Source of the DNA: Fen-1273 sp963748405
Lineage (GTDB): Bacteria; Bacteroidota; Ignavibacteria; UBA10030; UBA6906
Length of the DNA stretch: 64,000 nt
Reading direction: 5' to 3'
Assembly (NCBI GenBank): GCA_963748405.1
Contig: CAVVIT010000011.1
Location: forward strand, 62,001 to 126,000
In this document: positions 28,063 to 36,595 of the stretch, piece after piece
Layout of the letters: every line of letters begins with the position of its first letter
How positions within the stretch are numbered: the first letter of the stretch is position 1
Position numbers and translations under genes: made by a program
Notes under the pieces: model-generated
The model's database searches: none
What the model was told of the DNA's origin: nothing
What the model saw: the letters and a program-made list of their open reading frames with translations, nothing else

Positions 28063-28968
28063 ATGAAAAAAGATCTTGTCTCGTTTGCCCTGTGGACCCC
28101 CAGGGAAGTGTCGTCGCTGTTCACGCTCACGCGGCGGATTAAGAACGGCGACCTTGCCGGCTCCCTTCTCCTCGAACGGAAAAGCGTCGCGCTGATCTTC
28201 GAGGAAGAATCGCTCCGGACCCGGGTCGCCTTTGAGGTGGGTGTGACCCAGCTCGGCGGGCATCCCATCTTTCTTCAGCAGGAGACGATCGGTATCGCCA
28301 CGCGCGAATCCGTCCACGATATCGGTGCGGTGCTTTCACGTTACAACGAGATCATCGTGGCGCGCACGAAACGGCACCAGACGTGCGTCCAGCTCGCGGA
28401 GAGCGCCTCGGTTCCTGTCATCAACGCGATGACCGACCTTCTGCATCCGTGCCAGATTCTCGCCGACGTGTTCACGCTGCAGGAGGCCGGGCGGTTCGGA
28501 CCGGCCCTGAAGCTCGTCTACATCGGAGTCGGGAACAACATCGCGAACTCGTGGCTCGAATTCGCCGAGAGGTTTTCGTTCCGTCTCGTCCTCTGCTGTC
28601 CTCCCGGGTACGAGCCGCACCCGCAGATTCTGGAGCAGGCGAAGGCGAACGCGATCGGCAGCGTCCAGCTTTCGCATGACCCCGAGACGGCCGTGAAAGA
28701 TGCCGACGCGGTCTACACGGATGTCTGGCCGCAGGTGGATGCGCCCGGGGCCAGACCCTCGCAAACGTTCAAATCCTTCCAGGTGAACAGAAATCTCCTT
28801 CGCGCGGCGAAGAAGGACTGTCTTGTCATGCACCGCCTTCCCGCCAACAGGGGGGAGGAGATCACCTCCGACGTCCTTGACGGAAAGCATTCGATCGCAC
28901 TGGCGCAGGCGGAGAACAGGCTTCACGTCCAGAAGGGGCTGATGGCGTACCTGCTCGGTGTGTCGTAA
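28063..28968 (+). CDS. Aspartate/ornithine carbamoyltransferase family, atypical active site
   Basis: Member of the carbamoyltransferase family, 301 residues, with both carbamoyl-phosphate and substrate domains. Conserved: RTR of the phosphate loop, HPCQ at 128-131, and the RGEE/ENRLH C-terminal helix. Altered: the loop reads S-L-R-T-R (50-54) where ornithine enzymes have S-T-R-T-R; the SMG ornithine loop after TDVW is replaced by PQVDAPG; and the catalytic HCLP is HRLP (257-260). SLRTR is known from N-acyl-ornithine carbamoyltransferases of Bacteroidota. Ornithine as substrate is therefore doubtful. No arginine gene is adjacent. A paralogue or a different amine or N-acyl-amine substrate is possible. 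Confidence 0.85.
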   Translation: MKKDLVSFALWTPREVSSLFTLTRRIKNGDLAGSLLLERKSVALIFEEESLRTRVAFEVGVTQLGGHPIFLQQETIGIATRESVHDIGAVLSRYNEIIVARTKRHQTCVQLAESASVPVINAMTDLLHPCQILADVFTLQEAGRFGPALKLVYIGVGNNIANSWLEFAERFSFRLVLCCPPGYEPHPQILEQAKANAIGSVQLSHDPETAVKDADAVYTDVWPQVDAPGARPSQTFKSFQVNRNLLRAAKKDCLVMHRLPANRGEEITSDVLDGKHSIALAQAENRLHVQKGLMAYLLGVS

Positions 28969-29118
28969 GTGTGTCAAATTGTGGGCATTGACCACGATTC
29001 TGGACGGTCCCTGCGGCCTCCGGGGCTGATTCCGGGGCGGAGAAGCCCATCACGAGTTGGCACGTGTGTTGGGGCATCCTCACCCGGGTAGTTCCGGACA
29101 AGAGGTCAAGGTGCTGTC

Positions 29119-30222
29119 ATGAAAACTCTCATCGCTGCGTGGATGATCCTCCTTCTCGCCCCCGCATTTGCCAGGGGGCAGGAAGAGGCCGGCATCGGGA
29201 TGTTCTATTCGTCTCTCAGCGCTCAGGGGGAATGGATCTCCGTCGACGGCGGGACTTACGCCTGGCGCCCCGACGGCGTGGATCCTTCGTGGCGCCCGTA
29301 TGCCGACGGGCACTGGGTGTGGACCGACGACGGATGGTACTGGTCGTCGGAAGAGCCGTGGGCGTGGGCGACGTACCATTACGGCCGCTGGTATTGCGAT
29401 GATTATTACGGCTGGGTCTGGGTGCCCGGGTACGAATGGGCTCCCGCCTGGGTGGAGTGGCGTTACGGAGGCTCGTGCATAGGATGGGCGCCGCTGAGTC
29501 CCTACGCGGTGTTCAGCGCGAGCTGGGGGGTGCACTACCGGAGATACTGGGCGACGCCGTATTACTACTGGTCGTTTGTCGATTGCCGGTACATGGGCTC
29601 GGCGGATCTTCACAGGTATGTCTACCGGACCGATGAAAACACGCGATACATCGGGAGAACCCGGACCGCGGGAAGCGTCCGTTATGACAACGGCAGAATC
29701 GTGAGCCGGGGACCCGAGCGGGAATTTGTCGAACAGCGGGGGAACATCAGGATTCCGCGCACCGAGCTCGTGGACGTCAGGGACCGGGGGCGGTCCGGCA
29801 TGGTGCGCGACGCTTCCGGCGAACGTATCGGCGTGTACAGGCCGAGGATCGACGCCGAATCCCGCGTGGTGACGGGAACGCGTCCGGACCGGGTCAGGGT
29901 CGACGACCACCCTGTGGGGTTTGACACGCGTGGGACCGACATCCGCCGCATTGACGATGCGCGCCAGAGAGGAGGGACGACCGCACCCTCCGTGCGGGAG
30001 CCGATGGGAGAGCGTCCCTCGGCCCGTGCGGCCGTTCCCGAGAGGATAAGTCCGCGGCAATCGCGGCAGGAGCGGAGGCCGGAATCGGTCAACCGCCCGA
30101 CGCATAACAACCCGGGGCCCGGCAACTGGTCGGCGCCCCGGCGGACGGGGTCGCCTGCGGGGAGATCGGAACCTTCACGCGGTGAGCGGAGCGGGGGCGG
30201 ACCCAGGGGGGGACGCCGGTAA
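29119..30222 (+). CDS. Tryptophan-rich exported protein, DUF6600-like
   Basis: Exported protein of 367 residues with a signal peptide (about 1-20). Residues 30-150 are packed with W/Y/G/P repeats such as WRPYADGHWVWTDDGWYW and GWVWVPGYEWAPAWVEW, the pattern of DUF6600/FecR-associated proteins. Residues about 175-367 are arginine-rich, glycine-rich and apparently disordered. Function unknown; the position outside the cytosol and the positive tail suggest binding to an anionic envelope polymer, which is inference. Confidence 0.8.
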   Translation: MKTLIAAWMILLLAPAFARGQEEAGIGMFYSSLSAQGEWISVDGGTYAWRPDGVDPSWRPYADGHWVWTDDGWYWSSEEPWAWATYHYGRWYCDDYYGWVWVPGYEWAPAWVEWRYGGSCIGWAPLSPYAVFSASWGVHYRRYWATPYYYWSFVDCRYMGSADLHRYVYRTDENTRYIGRTRTAGSVRYDNGRIVSRGPEREFVEQRGNIRIPRTELVDVRDRGRSGMVRDASGERIGVYRPRIDAESRVVTGTRPDRVRVDDHPVGFDTRGTDIRRIDDARQRGGTTAPSVREPMGERPSARAAVPERISPRQSRQERRPESVNRPTHNNPGPGNWSAPRRTGSPAGRSEPSRGERSGGGPRGGRR

Positions 30223-30240
30223 CCGGGGGAGAGATGTCGT

Positions 30241-30282
30241 AGAACGCACAACGGTCGCCTTCCGGGGCGACCGTTGCGTTCT
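30241..30282. terminator. Two-way terminator hairpin
   Basis: A long inverted repeat (30242-30259 with 30266-30281, one 2-base bulge) lies between the converging DUF6600-like and DUF4340 genes. There is no strong T run on either side. Confidence 0.6.
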
Positions 30283-30312
30283 TCGTGCGGTGATCTTCGC
30301 TCGGGCCGTCCC

Positions 30313-31206
30313 TCAGGCCGCCCCGCCCAGGAAGTCCGCCTTCCTCTTGATGATCTGGGTCGCGCGCCAGCCGTAGACCTGGAAGATCTGGGGAGTCGTC
30401 GAACACTGGACGTAGAACCGGTCTCCCTCCTTCATCCTGTAAAGCCGGACGAGCGTTCCCCCCACCTCGATCTGCACAGTCAGGGGCGGCATCTCCGTCA
30501 CGGCGGTGTCGACGAAGTCGTCGGCCTGGAGATTCGCAAGCGCCCCGATGAAGCCCTTCACGACCTCGGTCTTCGCGATGTCCCCGCCGACCTTCCAGAC
30601 GCTGTCCTGCCTCTCGAGAGCGACCGTGGTATCGCCGAACCGGAGCGTCACCCCGGTGATCGCATCCTGGTCGGCTCTCAGAATCGTCTTATCGCGCCAT
30701 TCGTTCGGGCGGCGGGAGAACGTGGAGGAGAACATCCCCGCCGCAAGATAGACGTCGTCCGATCCCTCGCGGCGCACGTATGTCTCCGTGTACGACGGGC
30801 TGGGTTTCCCGATCCAGAATGCGGCCTTTGCAGTGCCGTGTTCGAAAATGCGCACCATCGTCCCCGCGGAATCCACCTGAAAGACCCCCCGCTTTTGCGG
30901 GTTGGACGACACGAGCTCCCTGATCTCCATGCGCCTGCCGCTGGAAAGCGTGGAGGCGACGACGGCGTCGTCGGCGCGGTAGTGGACGGGGGACGTTATC
31001 ATCCAGACACCCCCTTCCCGTTCGACGACCGTCAGGCCGCCGGGGGAACGGACTTCGAACCTGTCGACGGACGCGGAGTCGAAGTCCACCAGCATTTTCC
31101 CCGAGGATTCCGGCGCGCTCGATTCTCCGGGCCTCTGCAGGACGAGGTAGGCGATGATGATGAGCGCCGCAAGCACTCCGATGAGGATCCAGGTGTTTTT
31201 TGTCAT
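30313..31206 (-). CDS. DUF4340 membrane-anchored protein
   Basis: A 297-residue protein with one N-terminal membrane segment (ILIGVLAALIIIAYLVLQ) and beta-rich DUF4340 repeats facing the periplasm. It is the last gene of the leftward ABC operon; DUF4340 proteins habitually accompany GldG-like auxiliary proteins. The operon order gldA-gldF-gldG-DUF4340 is widespread and not limited to gliding bacteria. Function unknown. Confidence 0.85.
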   Translation of the reverse strand: MTKNTWILIGVLAALIIIAYLVLQRPGESSAPESSGKMLVDFDSASVDRFEVRSPGGLTVVEREGGVWMITSPVHYRADDAVVASTLSSGRRMEIRELVSSNPQKRGVFQVDSAGTMVRIFEHGTAKAAFWIGKPSPSYTETYVRREGSDDVYLAAGMFSSTFSRRPNEWRDKTILRADQDAITGVTLRFGDTTVALERQDSVWKVGGDIAKTEVVKGFIGALANLQADDFVDTAVTEMPPLTVQIEVGGTLVRLYRMKEGDRFYVQCSTTPQIFQVYGWRATQIIKRKADFLGGAA

Positions 31207-31226
31207 GATGCCATGTGCTCCGGTTC

Positions 31227-32813
31227 TTATGCTCCTTCCATTCCCTTCTTGCGCACCTTTCGCATACGCCAGCGGAAGAGCCCGTAGCCGATCACCAGGA
31301 GAGGGGGGAGGCCCATGTCGGCGTATTTCACAACCTTCTTGGCCGCGTCAGCGACCGGATCAAGGGGCGGGTTGACGGCTTCCTTCGTCCGTATCGTGAT
31401 GAGGCCGGCATCGTCGACGAGATAGTCGATCATGTTGGCAAAGAACGTTACATTGTCCTTGTTGCCGCCGATGTATTCATCGCGTGCGAAATCCCCGTCC
31501 CCCACGAGAACCACCCGCGTGTCGGGGCTCGTCCCGATCGGTGCGGAAGGGGGAGGCACAGCGCCGGCGGAGGTGTCCGCGGGGACCGGCTTGCCCTGGT
31601 AGAGGCTCGTGAAATGCCCCTGGACGATCGCCGCCAGGGGGATCCCGGATTCGGTAAAGTCCGACCGCTGATAGTGCTGGAGCGGATCGTACATGAACAT
31701 CCCCGTCAGCAGTCCGCTCTGCTTGGACGATCTCATGAGGATCTCCCCGCTGAGCCCGAGGGCACCCGTCCTCTCGGTATCCACCGAGCTTGCGAAGAAC
31801 AGGATCACCCCCTGCAGGTCTTTCACCATCGCGTTCCCCTTGCTGAAATTGCTCACGAGGGGGAGATACGGGAAGGGCACCTGCGACTGGATGGAGAACC
31901 CCGACTGCTGCTGCACGAGGCTGATGCTCGCGCACTGGACGTCGCGCACAAGGTCGGCGTTGAGCCTGAGGCCGTAGGCCGCAAGCATGTCGTCAAGGTG
32001 AAGATCGATCGCGCGCCCGTATTGTTTCTGGAGCGTGGCGTCGACTTTGTTCAGCAGGAACGCCACGCGCCCCCCGCGCATGATGTACTGGTCGATCTGG
32101 AACTTCTGGGGCTCCGTGAAGGGTGTCGTCGGCGCCATCACGACGAGCGCGGTCACGTCCCCGGGAACGGGGGTCGATTTGCTCACGTCCACCGTCGTGA
32201 ACTCGTACTGCCTGCGCATCGGTTCCTGGGCTGCCCTGACCTCGCCGGGGCCCGGCTCTCCCTGTCCGGAGAGAAACGCGATCTTCTTCTGCGTCCGTGA
32301 CGTCAGGCGCTTGATCGTGCTGCTGATCTCGTATTCGAGCGTGGAAAGATTCTGGACGACCGGGATGACCTCTTTCTTGTCTTCATACAGGAGGACCATG
32401 CCCATGTACGCGCGCTGAACCTGCGCCTTGTCCTCCTTGATCACCTGGACCTGCAGCGGCGCGATGCCCTGCTGCTGGGCGTCCATCTCCCCCTTCTCGC
32501 CGCTCGGGTCGATGAATTCGAACTGGAGATTTCCCCGGGCGTACGCCCGGTAGTCGTTGAGTTCGTCGAGTACCGCCCTGCGGTTGTTGTTGTACGGCGC
32601 CGGGAGATCTTCGGTGAAATAGGCGCGGACCGTCACCCTGTCGTCGAGGTTGCGCACGAGCGCTTTGCTTGCATCCGAGAGCGTGAACTGGCCGTTCCGC
32701 GTCATGTCGAAACGGGCGAATATCCGGATCGAGATGATGTTCAGGACCACGAGGATCGCCAGCACGATGCCTGCGCGGATGAGCGTCTGAGACCTGAGCG
32801 TTTTCGGGGTCAT
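31227..32813 (-). CDS. GldG-family ABC transporter auxiliary protein
   Basis: Protein of 528 residues with a membrane segment at each end (about 13-32 and near 500-515) and a large extracytoplasmic domain of the GldG/ABC_transp_aux class between (FMTRNGQFTLSDASKALVRNLDDRV near the start). In Flavobacterium the homologue GldG belongs to a gliding-motility ABC complex; outside gliders the substrate is unknown. It starts 8 bases after the permease gene ends. Confidence 0.88.
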   Translation of the reverse strand: MTPKTLRSQTLIRAGIVLAILVVLNIISIRIFARFDMTRNGQFTLSDASKALVRNLDDRVTVRAYFTEDLPAPYNNNRRAVLDELNDYRAYARGNLQFEFIDPSGEKGEMDAQQQGIAPLQVQVIKEDKAQVQRAYMGMVLLYEDKKEVIPVVQNLSTLEYEISSTIKRLTSRTQKKIAFLSGQGEPGPGEVRAAQEPMRRQYEFTTVDVSKSTPVPGDVTALVVMAPTTPFTEPQKFQIDQYIMRGGRVAFLLNKVDATLQKQYGRAIDLHLDDMLAAYGLRLNADLVRDVQCASISLVQQQSGFSIQSQVPFPYLPLVSNFSKGNAMVKDLQGVILFFASSVDTERTGALGLSGEILMRSSKQSGLLTGMFMYDPLQHYQRSDFTESGIPLAAIVQGHFTSLYQGKPVPADTSAGAVPPPSAPIGTSPDTRVVLVGDGDFARDEYIGGNKDNVTFFANMIDYLVDDAGLITIRTKEAVNPPLDPVADAAKKVVKYADMGLPPLLVIGYGLFRWRMRKVRKKGMEGA

Positions 32814-32820
32814 GGGATCC

Positions 32821-33543
32821 TCACCATTTGCGCCGTTCGAGTGAGGCGGTCGCCATCATCAGGGCGAACCCGAGCACGCTGCCGAAATAGACGATGTCGC
32901 GGGAGTCGATGATCCCCCGCGCGATGCTGGAAAAGTGATAGTCGATCCCCAGGTATTCGATCGTCGGGGCAAGGAAGCCGGGGACGTACAGCAGGACCTT
33001 GTCCGCAAGGAAGAACGCCAGGACGATCACCAGAGCGATCAGGAAGGCGACGATCTGGTTTTCCGTGAGGCTGGAGGCGAAGATGCCGACGGCGATGTAG
33101 ACGCCTCCCGTCAGCATCAGCCCCAGGTACCCCGCGACGACCGGGCCCAGGTCGGGGTTCCCGAGAAACATGAGCGTCGCGAGATAGATGAGCGTGGGGG
33201 CCAGCGTCGCCGCCAGGAGCGACCATGCGGCGAGAAATTTCCCCAGGACGATCTCGACGTCCCGCACCGGCTTCGTCGTCAGCAGCTCGAGCGTGCCGGA
33301 TTTCTTCTCCTCCGCGAGGAGCCGCATTGTCACGGCCGGGACGAAGAAGAGGAACACGAGCGGGACAAGCTCGAAGACGATCCGCATGGACGCCGTGTTC
33401 ATCAGGAAGAGATTGTTGGAGAAGTACCAGCCCACGATCGCCAGGAACACGACGATCACGACGTACGCCACGGGGGAATTGAAATAGGACCTGATCTCGC
33501 GGCGGTAGATGGGGCCGACGTTGGAGAGCGATAGTGCTGCCAT
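32821..33543 (-). CDS. ABC transporter permease, GldF-like
   Basis: ABC-2 type permease of about 240 residues with six hydrophobic segments, starting YRREIRSYFNSPVAYVVIVVFLAIVGW, the usual GldF/NosY-like N-terminus. The conserved EEKKSGTLELLTTKP loop precedes the third segment. I set the start at the ATG (MAALSLSN), ten bases after the ATPase gene; the frame continues 15 codons upstream into that gene. Confidence 0.9.
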   Translation of the reverse strand: MAALSLSNVGPIYRREIRSYFNSPVAYVVIVVFLAIVGWYFSNNLFLMNTASMRIVFELVPLVFLFFVPAVTMRLLAEEKKSGTLELLTTKPVRDVEIVLGKFLAAWSLLAATLAPTLIYLATLMFLGNPDLGPVVAGYLGLMLTGGVYIAVGIFASSLTENQIVAFLIALVIVLAFFLADKVLLYVPGFLAPTIEYLGIDYHFSSIARGIIDSRDIVYFGSVLGFALMMATASLERRKW

Positions 33544-33553
33544 GGGTCTCGGG

Positions 33554-34498
33554 TTATGCTGTCGTAAGTTGATGGAACACTTCCTCAAGGCTTGTGACGC
33601 GGCGGTGCATTTCGAGCACGATCCATCCTTCCGACACCGCCATCCGGAAGAGGCTTTCCCGTATGTCGTTCCCCTTGTCGGCGTGTATCTCGAACGAGCT
33701 GCGCCCGTCGCCGTGCCCCGTGAGGGAGACGCCGGTGACGTAGGCGACCGCCTTCAGCTTCGGAACGATCTCCGCAAGGGGATCCCCCGCCGCGGCTTTC
33801 AGCTCCAGCGTGATCGTGTCCGCCCCCTGGAACTCCTGCTGGAGCTGGGAAGGGGTTCCGTTGGCGACGATCTTCCCCTCGTGGATGATGAGCACCCTGT
33901 CGCACGTGGCCTGGACCTCGGAGAGGATATGCGTCGAGAGGATGACCGTCTTGGCCCTCCCGAGCTGCTTGATGAGCGCGCGGATCTCCGCGATCTGGTT
34001 CGGGTCGAGCCCGCTCGTGGGTTCGTCGAGGATGAGGACTTCCGGATCGTGGATCATCGACTGGGCCAGGCCGACGCGCTGCCGGTATCCTTTGGACATT
34101 TCGCCGATATCCTTGTGGCGGACGTCCTCCAGCCCGCAGTCGTGCACCATTTCCTTGATCCGGTGCTGCACCGCGCCCCCCCGGAGTCCGTGAAGCTGCG
34201 CGGAGTACTCGAGGTAGTCGATCACGTTCATGTCGAGATACAGCGGGTTCATCTCGGGGAGGTACCCGATCTTCCTGCGCACGTCGAGCGAGCGTTCCGC
34301 GGTGTCCATGCCGTCCACCTGCACGGTGCCGGAGGAGGGAGGCATGTAGCACGTGATGATCTTCATTGTTGTCGTTTTCCCCGCGCCGTTGGGGCCCAGG
34401 AAACCGAGGATCTCGCCGGTCTTGACATCGAACGAAATATCGTCGATGGCCGGCGTATCCCCGTACAGTTTGACGAGGTTGCGTACGGCTATGGACAT
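33554..34498 (-). CDS. ABC transporter ATP-binding protein, GldA-like
   Basis: ABC ATPase of 314 residues: Walker A GPNGAGKTT, signature region MSKGYRQRVGLAQ, Walker B VLILDEPTSGLDP and the H-loop ILSTHIL are all intact. A C-terminal extension of about 90 residues follows the core, as in GldA and NatA-type ATPases. It heads the four-gene operon running to 30313. Confidence 0.93.
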   Translation of the reverse strand: MSIAVRNLVKLYGDTPAIDDISFDVKTGEILGFLGPNGAGKTTTMKIITCYMPPSSGTVQVDGMDTAERSLDVRRKIGYLPEMNPLYLDMNVIDYLEYSAQLHGLRGGAVQHRIKEMVHDCGLEDVRHKDIGEMSKGYRQRVGLAQSMIHDPEVLILDEPTSGLDPNQIAEIRALIKQLGRAKTVILSTHILSEVQATCDRVLIIHEGKIVANGTPSQLQQEFQGADTITLELKAAAGDPLAEIVPKLKAVAYVTGVSLTGHGDGRSSFEIHADKGNDIRESLFRMAVSEGWIVLEMHRRVTSLEEVFHQLTTA

Positions 34499-34525
34499 GG
34501 GATGATCTGGGTGTTGTTACTGTGG

Positions 34526-34551
34526 CTGCCCGACTGCGGGCAGTCGGGCAG
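34526..34551. repeat. Perfect 12-bp inverted repeat in the gldA leader
   Basis: Stem 34526-34537 with 34540-34551, two-base loop. On the minus strand it falls right at the predicted 5' end of the gldA message and downstream of the pspC stop, so it may be a protective 5' stem or a terminator. Confidence 0.7.
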
Positions 34552-34556
34552 AATGA

Positions 34557-34585
34557 AATATAGGGGAGGGCGAAAAAAAAATCAA
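34557..34585 (-). promoter_or_regulatory. Promoter of the gldA-like operon
   Basis: On the minus strand TTGATT (34585-34580) and TATATT (34562-34557) have a 17-base spacer. The -35 box overlaps the pspC stop codon. Predicted start of transcription is near 34550. Confidence 0.55.
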
Positions 34586-34815
34586 GACTTCCCGCCCTGT
34601 TCCGCGCCCGGAATTCCGGCCGGGGCGGCCGGTTTCCGGGGGATGATGATCCAGGCGATGATGTACCCGATGAGGACCGGGATGACCGCCGTGATGAGCC
34701 CGAGCACGACGGTCAGTAGCCTGACGATCGTGGGATCGAGCTCCATGTACTCGGCGATGCCGCCGCAGACCCCGCCGAGCTTCTTGTCCGCCGACGAGAG
34801 ATAGAGGCGCTTCAT
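34582..34815 (-). CDS. pspC: PspC-domain membrane protein
   Basis: A 77-residue PspC-domain protein: KLGGVCGGIAEYMELDPTIVRLLTVVLG is the family signature, with hydrophobic helices at about 32-66. PspC is a membrane sensor in the phage-shock response of proteobacteria; stand-alone copies like this are common elsewhere with unknown partners. No pspA or pspB is nearby. Confidence 0.88.
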   Translation of the reverse strand: MKRLYLSSADKKLGGVCGGIAEYMELDPTIVRLLTVVLGLITAVIPVLIGYIIAWIIIPRKPAAPAGIPGAEQGGKS

Positions 34816-34883
34816 ACACGACTCCGGATTGAGGTTGAACGTGAAATTTGCGAAATTGATGCATCTACCTGAGGAGGAGCGAG

Positions 34884-35252
34884 ATGCAGTTCCGCAAACA
34901 GATGATCGTGATCGGTGACAGGGTGCTCTTGCAGCTCGATGACGGCCAGGACAAGACGAAGTCCGGGCTCTACCTTCCCGCCTCGGTGCGCGAGAAAGAG
35001 AAAGTCGCCACGGGGCGCGTCGTCAGGGTCGGCCCCGGGTACCCGATTCCGAACCCGAATTACACAGAGGACGAGCCCTGGTCAACGCAGAAAGACCCGA
35101 TGCGGTACATTCCGCTCCAGGCGCGGGAAGGCGATTACGCGATATTCCTTCGTGAGCAGGGCGTGGAAGTGGAATTTGAAGAAAACAAGTACCTCATCGT
35201 CCCGCAGTCGGCCGTTCTGATGATCGTCAGGGACGAGCTCGGCGAAGGATGA
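34884..35252 (+). CDS. GroES-like co-chaperonin
   Basis: Chaperonin-10 fold protein of 122 residues (GroES is about 97). The start GDRVLLQLDDGQDKTKSGLYLPASVREKEKVATGRVVRVGPG matches Cpn10, including the mobile-loop region. The extra length is an insertion around residues 52-75 (NPNYTEDEPWSTQKDPMRY). There is no groEL next to it, and it is transcribed alone, so it may be a second, specialised GroES. The ATG follows GAGGAGGAGCGAG. Confidence 0.85.
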   Translation: MQFRKQMIVIGDRVLLQLDDGQDKTKSGLYLPASVREKEKVATGRVVRVGPGYPIPNPNYTEDEPWSTQKDPMRYIPLQAREGDYAIFLREQGVEVEFEENKYLIVPQSAVLMIVRDELGEG

Positions 35253-35263
35253 CGGAGCCCGCG

Positions 35264-35295
35264 CCTCCGGTGCCGCCGTACGGCGGCACCGGAGG
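35264..35295. terminator. Perfect 32-base palindrome between converging genes
   Basis: The two 15-base arms (35264-35278, 35281-35295) are exactly complementary around a TA centre. It lies between the stop codons of the GroES-like gene and the aldolase gene. No T run follows on either strand, so it may act as a roadblock or RNA-stability stem as much as a classical terminator. Confidence 0.65.
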
Positions 35296-35300
35296 AAGGA

Positions 35301-36356
35301 TCACGCGATGGTGACTTCCTTTGCGAGATACACGTCCTGGATCGCGTTGAGGAGCGCCGCTCCCTCTTTCATCGGCTTCTGAAACGCCTTCCGGCCCGAA
35401 ATCAGACCCGTTCCCCCCGCACGCTTGTTGATAACCGCGGTCTTGACCGCCTCGGCGAGATCGTTTTCGCCGGACGCCCCCCCCGAATTGATGAGTCCCG
35501 CACGCCCCATGTAGCAGTTCGCCACCTGATACCGCGTCAGGTCGATCGGATGGTCTGTGGTGAGGTCGGTGTACACCTTCTTGCTCGTCTTGCCGAAATT
35601 CAGCGCGGTGAATCCCCCGTTGTTTTCGGGAAGTTTCTGCTTGATGATATCCGCCTGGATCGTCACGCCGAGATGATTCGCCTGTCCCGTGAGATCGGCC
35701 GAAACGTGGTAGTCCTTTTCCTTCGTCTTGAACGCCGCATTGCGCGTGTAGCACCAGAGGATCGTCGCCAGCCCCATCTCGTGCGCATGCTTGAACGCCG
35801 CGGCCACTTCCTGGATCTGCCGCTTGGACTCCTCGGAGCCGAAATAGATCGTGGCCCCGACGGCGACCGCTCCCATCTCGAACGCCATCTCCACGTCGCC
35901 GAACATGATCTGATCGTACGTGTTGGGGTACGAGAGGAACTCGTTATGGTTGATCTTCACGATGAACGGGATCTTGTGGGCGTATTTCCGCGCGACGGAT
36001 CCGAGGACGCCGAATGTCGATGCCACGGCGTTGCATCCCCCTTCGATCGCGAGTTTCACGATGTTCTCGGGGTCGAAATACACGGGGTTGGGGGCGAACG
36101 ACGCGCCGGCCGAGTGTTCGATTCCCTGGTCCACCGGAAGTATGGACAGGTATCCCGTGCGCGCCAGCCGGCCCGTATTGAACAGGTGGGCAAGATTCCT
36201 GAGAACCGGGGTCTTGCGGTCCGAGCCGATCCAGACCCTGTCGAGGAAATCGGGGCCGGGGACGTGAAGCGATTCTTTTGCAATCGTCTTGCATTGATGC
36301 TCAAGGAGGTTCTTGGCGTCAGGTCCTAAGAGCTGCTCTATTTCGCGAATCTGCAT
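35301..36356 (-). CDS. fbaB: Class I fructose-bisphosphate aldolase
   Basis: Schiff-base aldolase of the DhnA/FbaB family, 351 residues, cleaving fructose 1,6-bisphosphate to triose phosphates in glycolysis and gluconeogenesis. Motifs: SILPVDQGIEHS, the IPFIVKINHNEFL strand, and ALNFGKTSKKVYTDL followed by the phosphate-binding GRAGLINSGG. The start is the ATG with AAGGAGAA upstream; the frame runs on into the leader without a site. Phosphofructokinase is encoded elsewhere in this window. Confidence 0.93.
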   Translation of the reverse strand: MQIREIEQLLGPDAKNLLEHQCKTIAKESLHVPGPDFLDRVWIGSDRKTPVLRNLAHLFNTGRLARTGYLSILPVDQGIEHSAGASFAPNPVYFDPENIVKLAIEGGCNAVASTFGVLGSVARKYAHKIPFIVKINHNEFLSYPNTYDQIMFGDVEMAFEMGAVAVGATIYFGSEESKRQIQEVAAAFKHAHEMGLATILWCYTRNAAFKTKEKDYHVSADLTGQANHLGVTIQADIIKQKLPENNGGFTALNFGKTSKKVYTDLTTDHPIDLTRYQVANCYMGRAGLINSGGASGENDLAEAVKTAVINKRAGGTGLISGRKAFQKPMKEGAALLNAIQDVYLAKEVTIA

Positions 36357-36399
36357 TTGCTGGTTCTCCTTCGGAATGAATGTGGGTATTCCCGCATCA

Positions 36400-36428
36400 A
36401 ATATAGCCAAATCCATCTCAAGCCACAA
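36400..36428 (-). promoter_or_regulatory. Promoter of the aldolase gene
   Basis: On the minus strand TTGTGG (36428-36423) and TATATT (36405-36400), 17-base spacer, leader about 37 bases. Confidence 0.5.
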
Positions 36429-36458
36429 CGGTAGAAATTCCCCGCAGTGATTACAAAA

Positions 36459-36474
36459 TGTCCTAAAAAGGACA
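36459..36474. promoter_or_regulatory. Palindromic operator-like site
   Basis: TGTCCT and AGGACA flank AAAA, a perfect 6-4-6 palindrome 31 bases upstream of the aldolase -35 box. A dimeric regulator could bind here; none is identified. Confidence 0.4.
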
Positions 36475-36595
36475 AGGGTGTCGTAGAATATGTACACTCT
36501 TGCGTGATATTCGCGTGATTTGAGGGAGAACCTTTTTGGCATGGATTTCGTATATACTTCAGCAGAAGGGACAACAGACCGGAGAGGAGGCACCC

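Noticed and set aside
28063..28968. Plain argF assignment
   Set aside because: The ornithine loop and two catalytic blocks differ; only the family call is supported.
30313..34498. Gliding motility genes
   Set aside because: GldA/F/G homologues occur widely outside gliding bacteria and no gldK-N or spr genes are in the window.
36501..36519. GCGTGAT repeated twice, as a start of a CRISPR-like array
   Set aside because: Only two copies 11 bases apart, no spacers or cas genes; possibly a small regulatory site.
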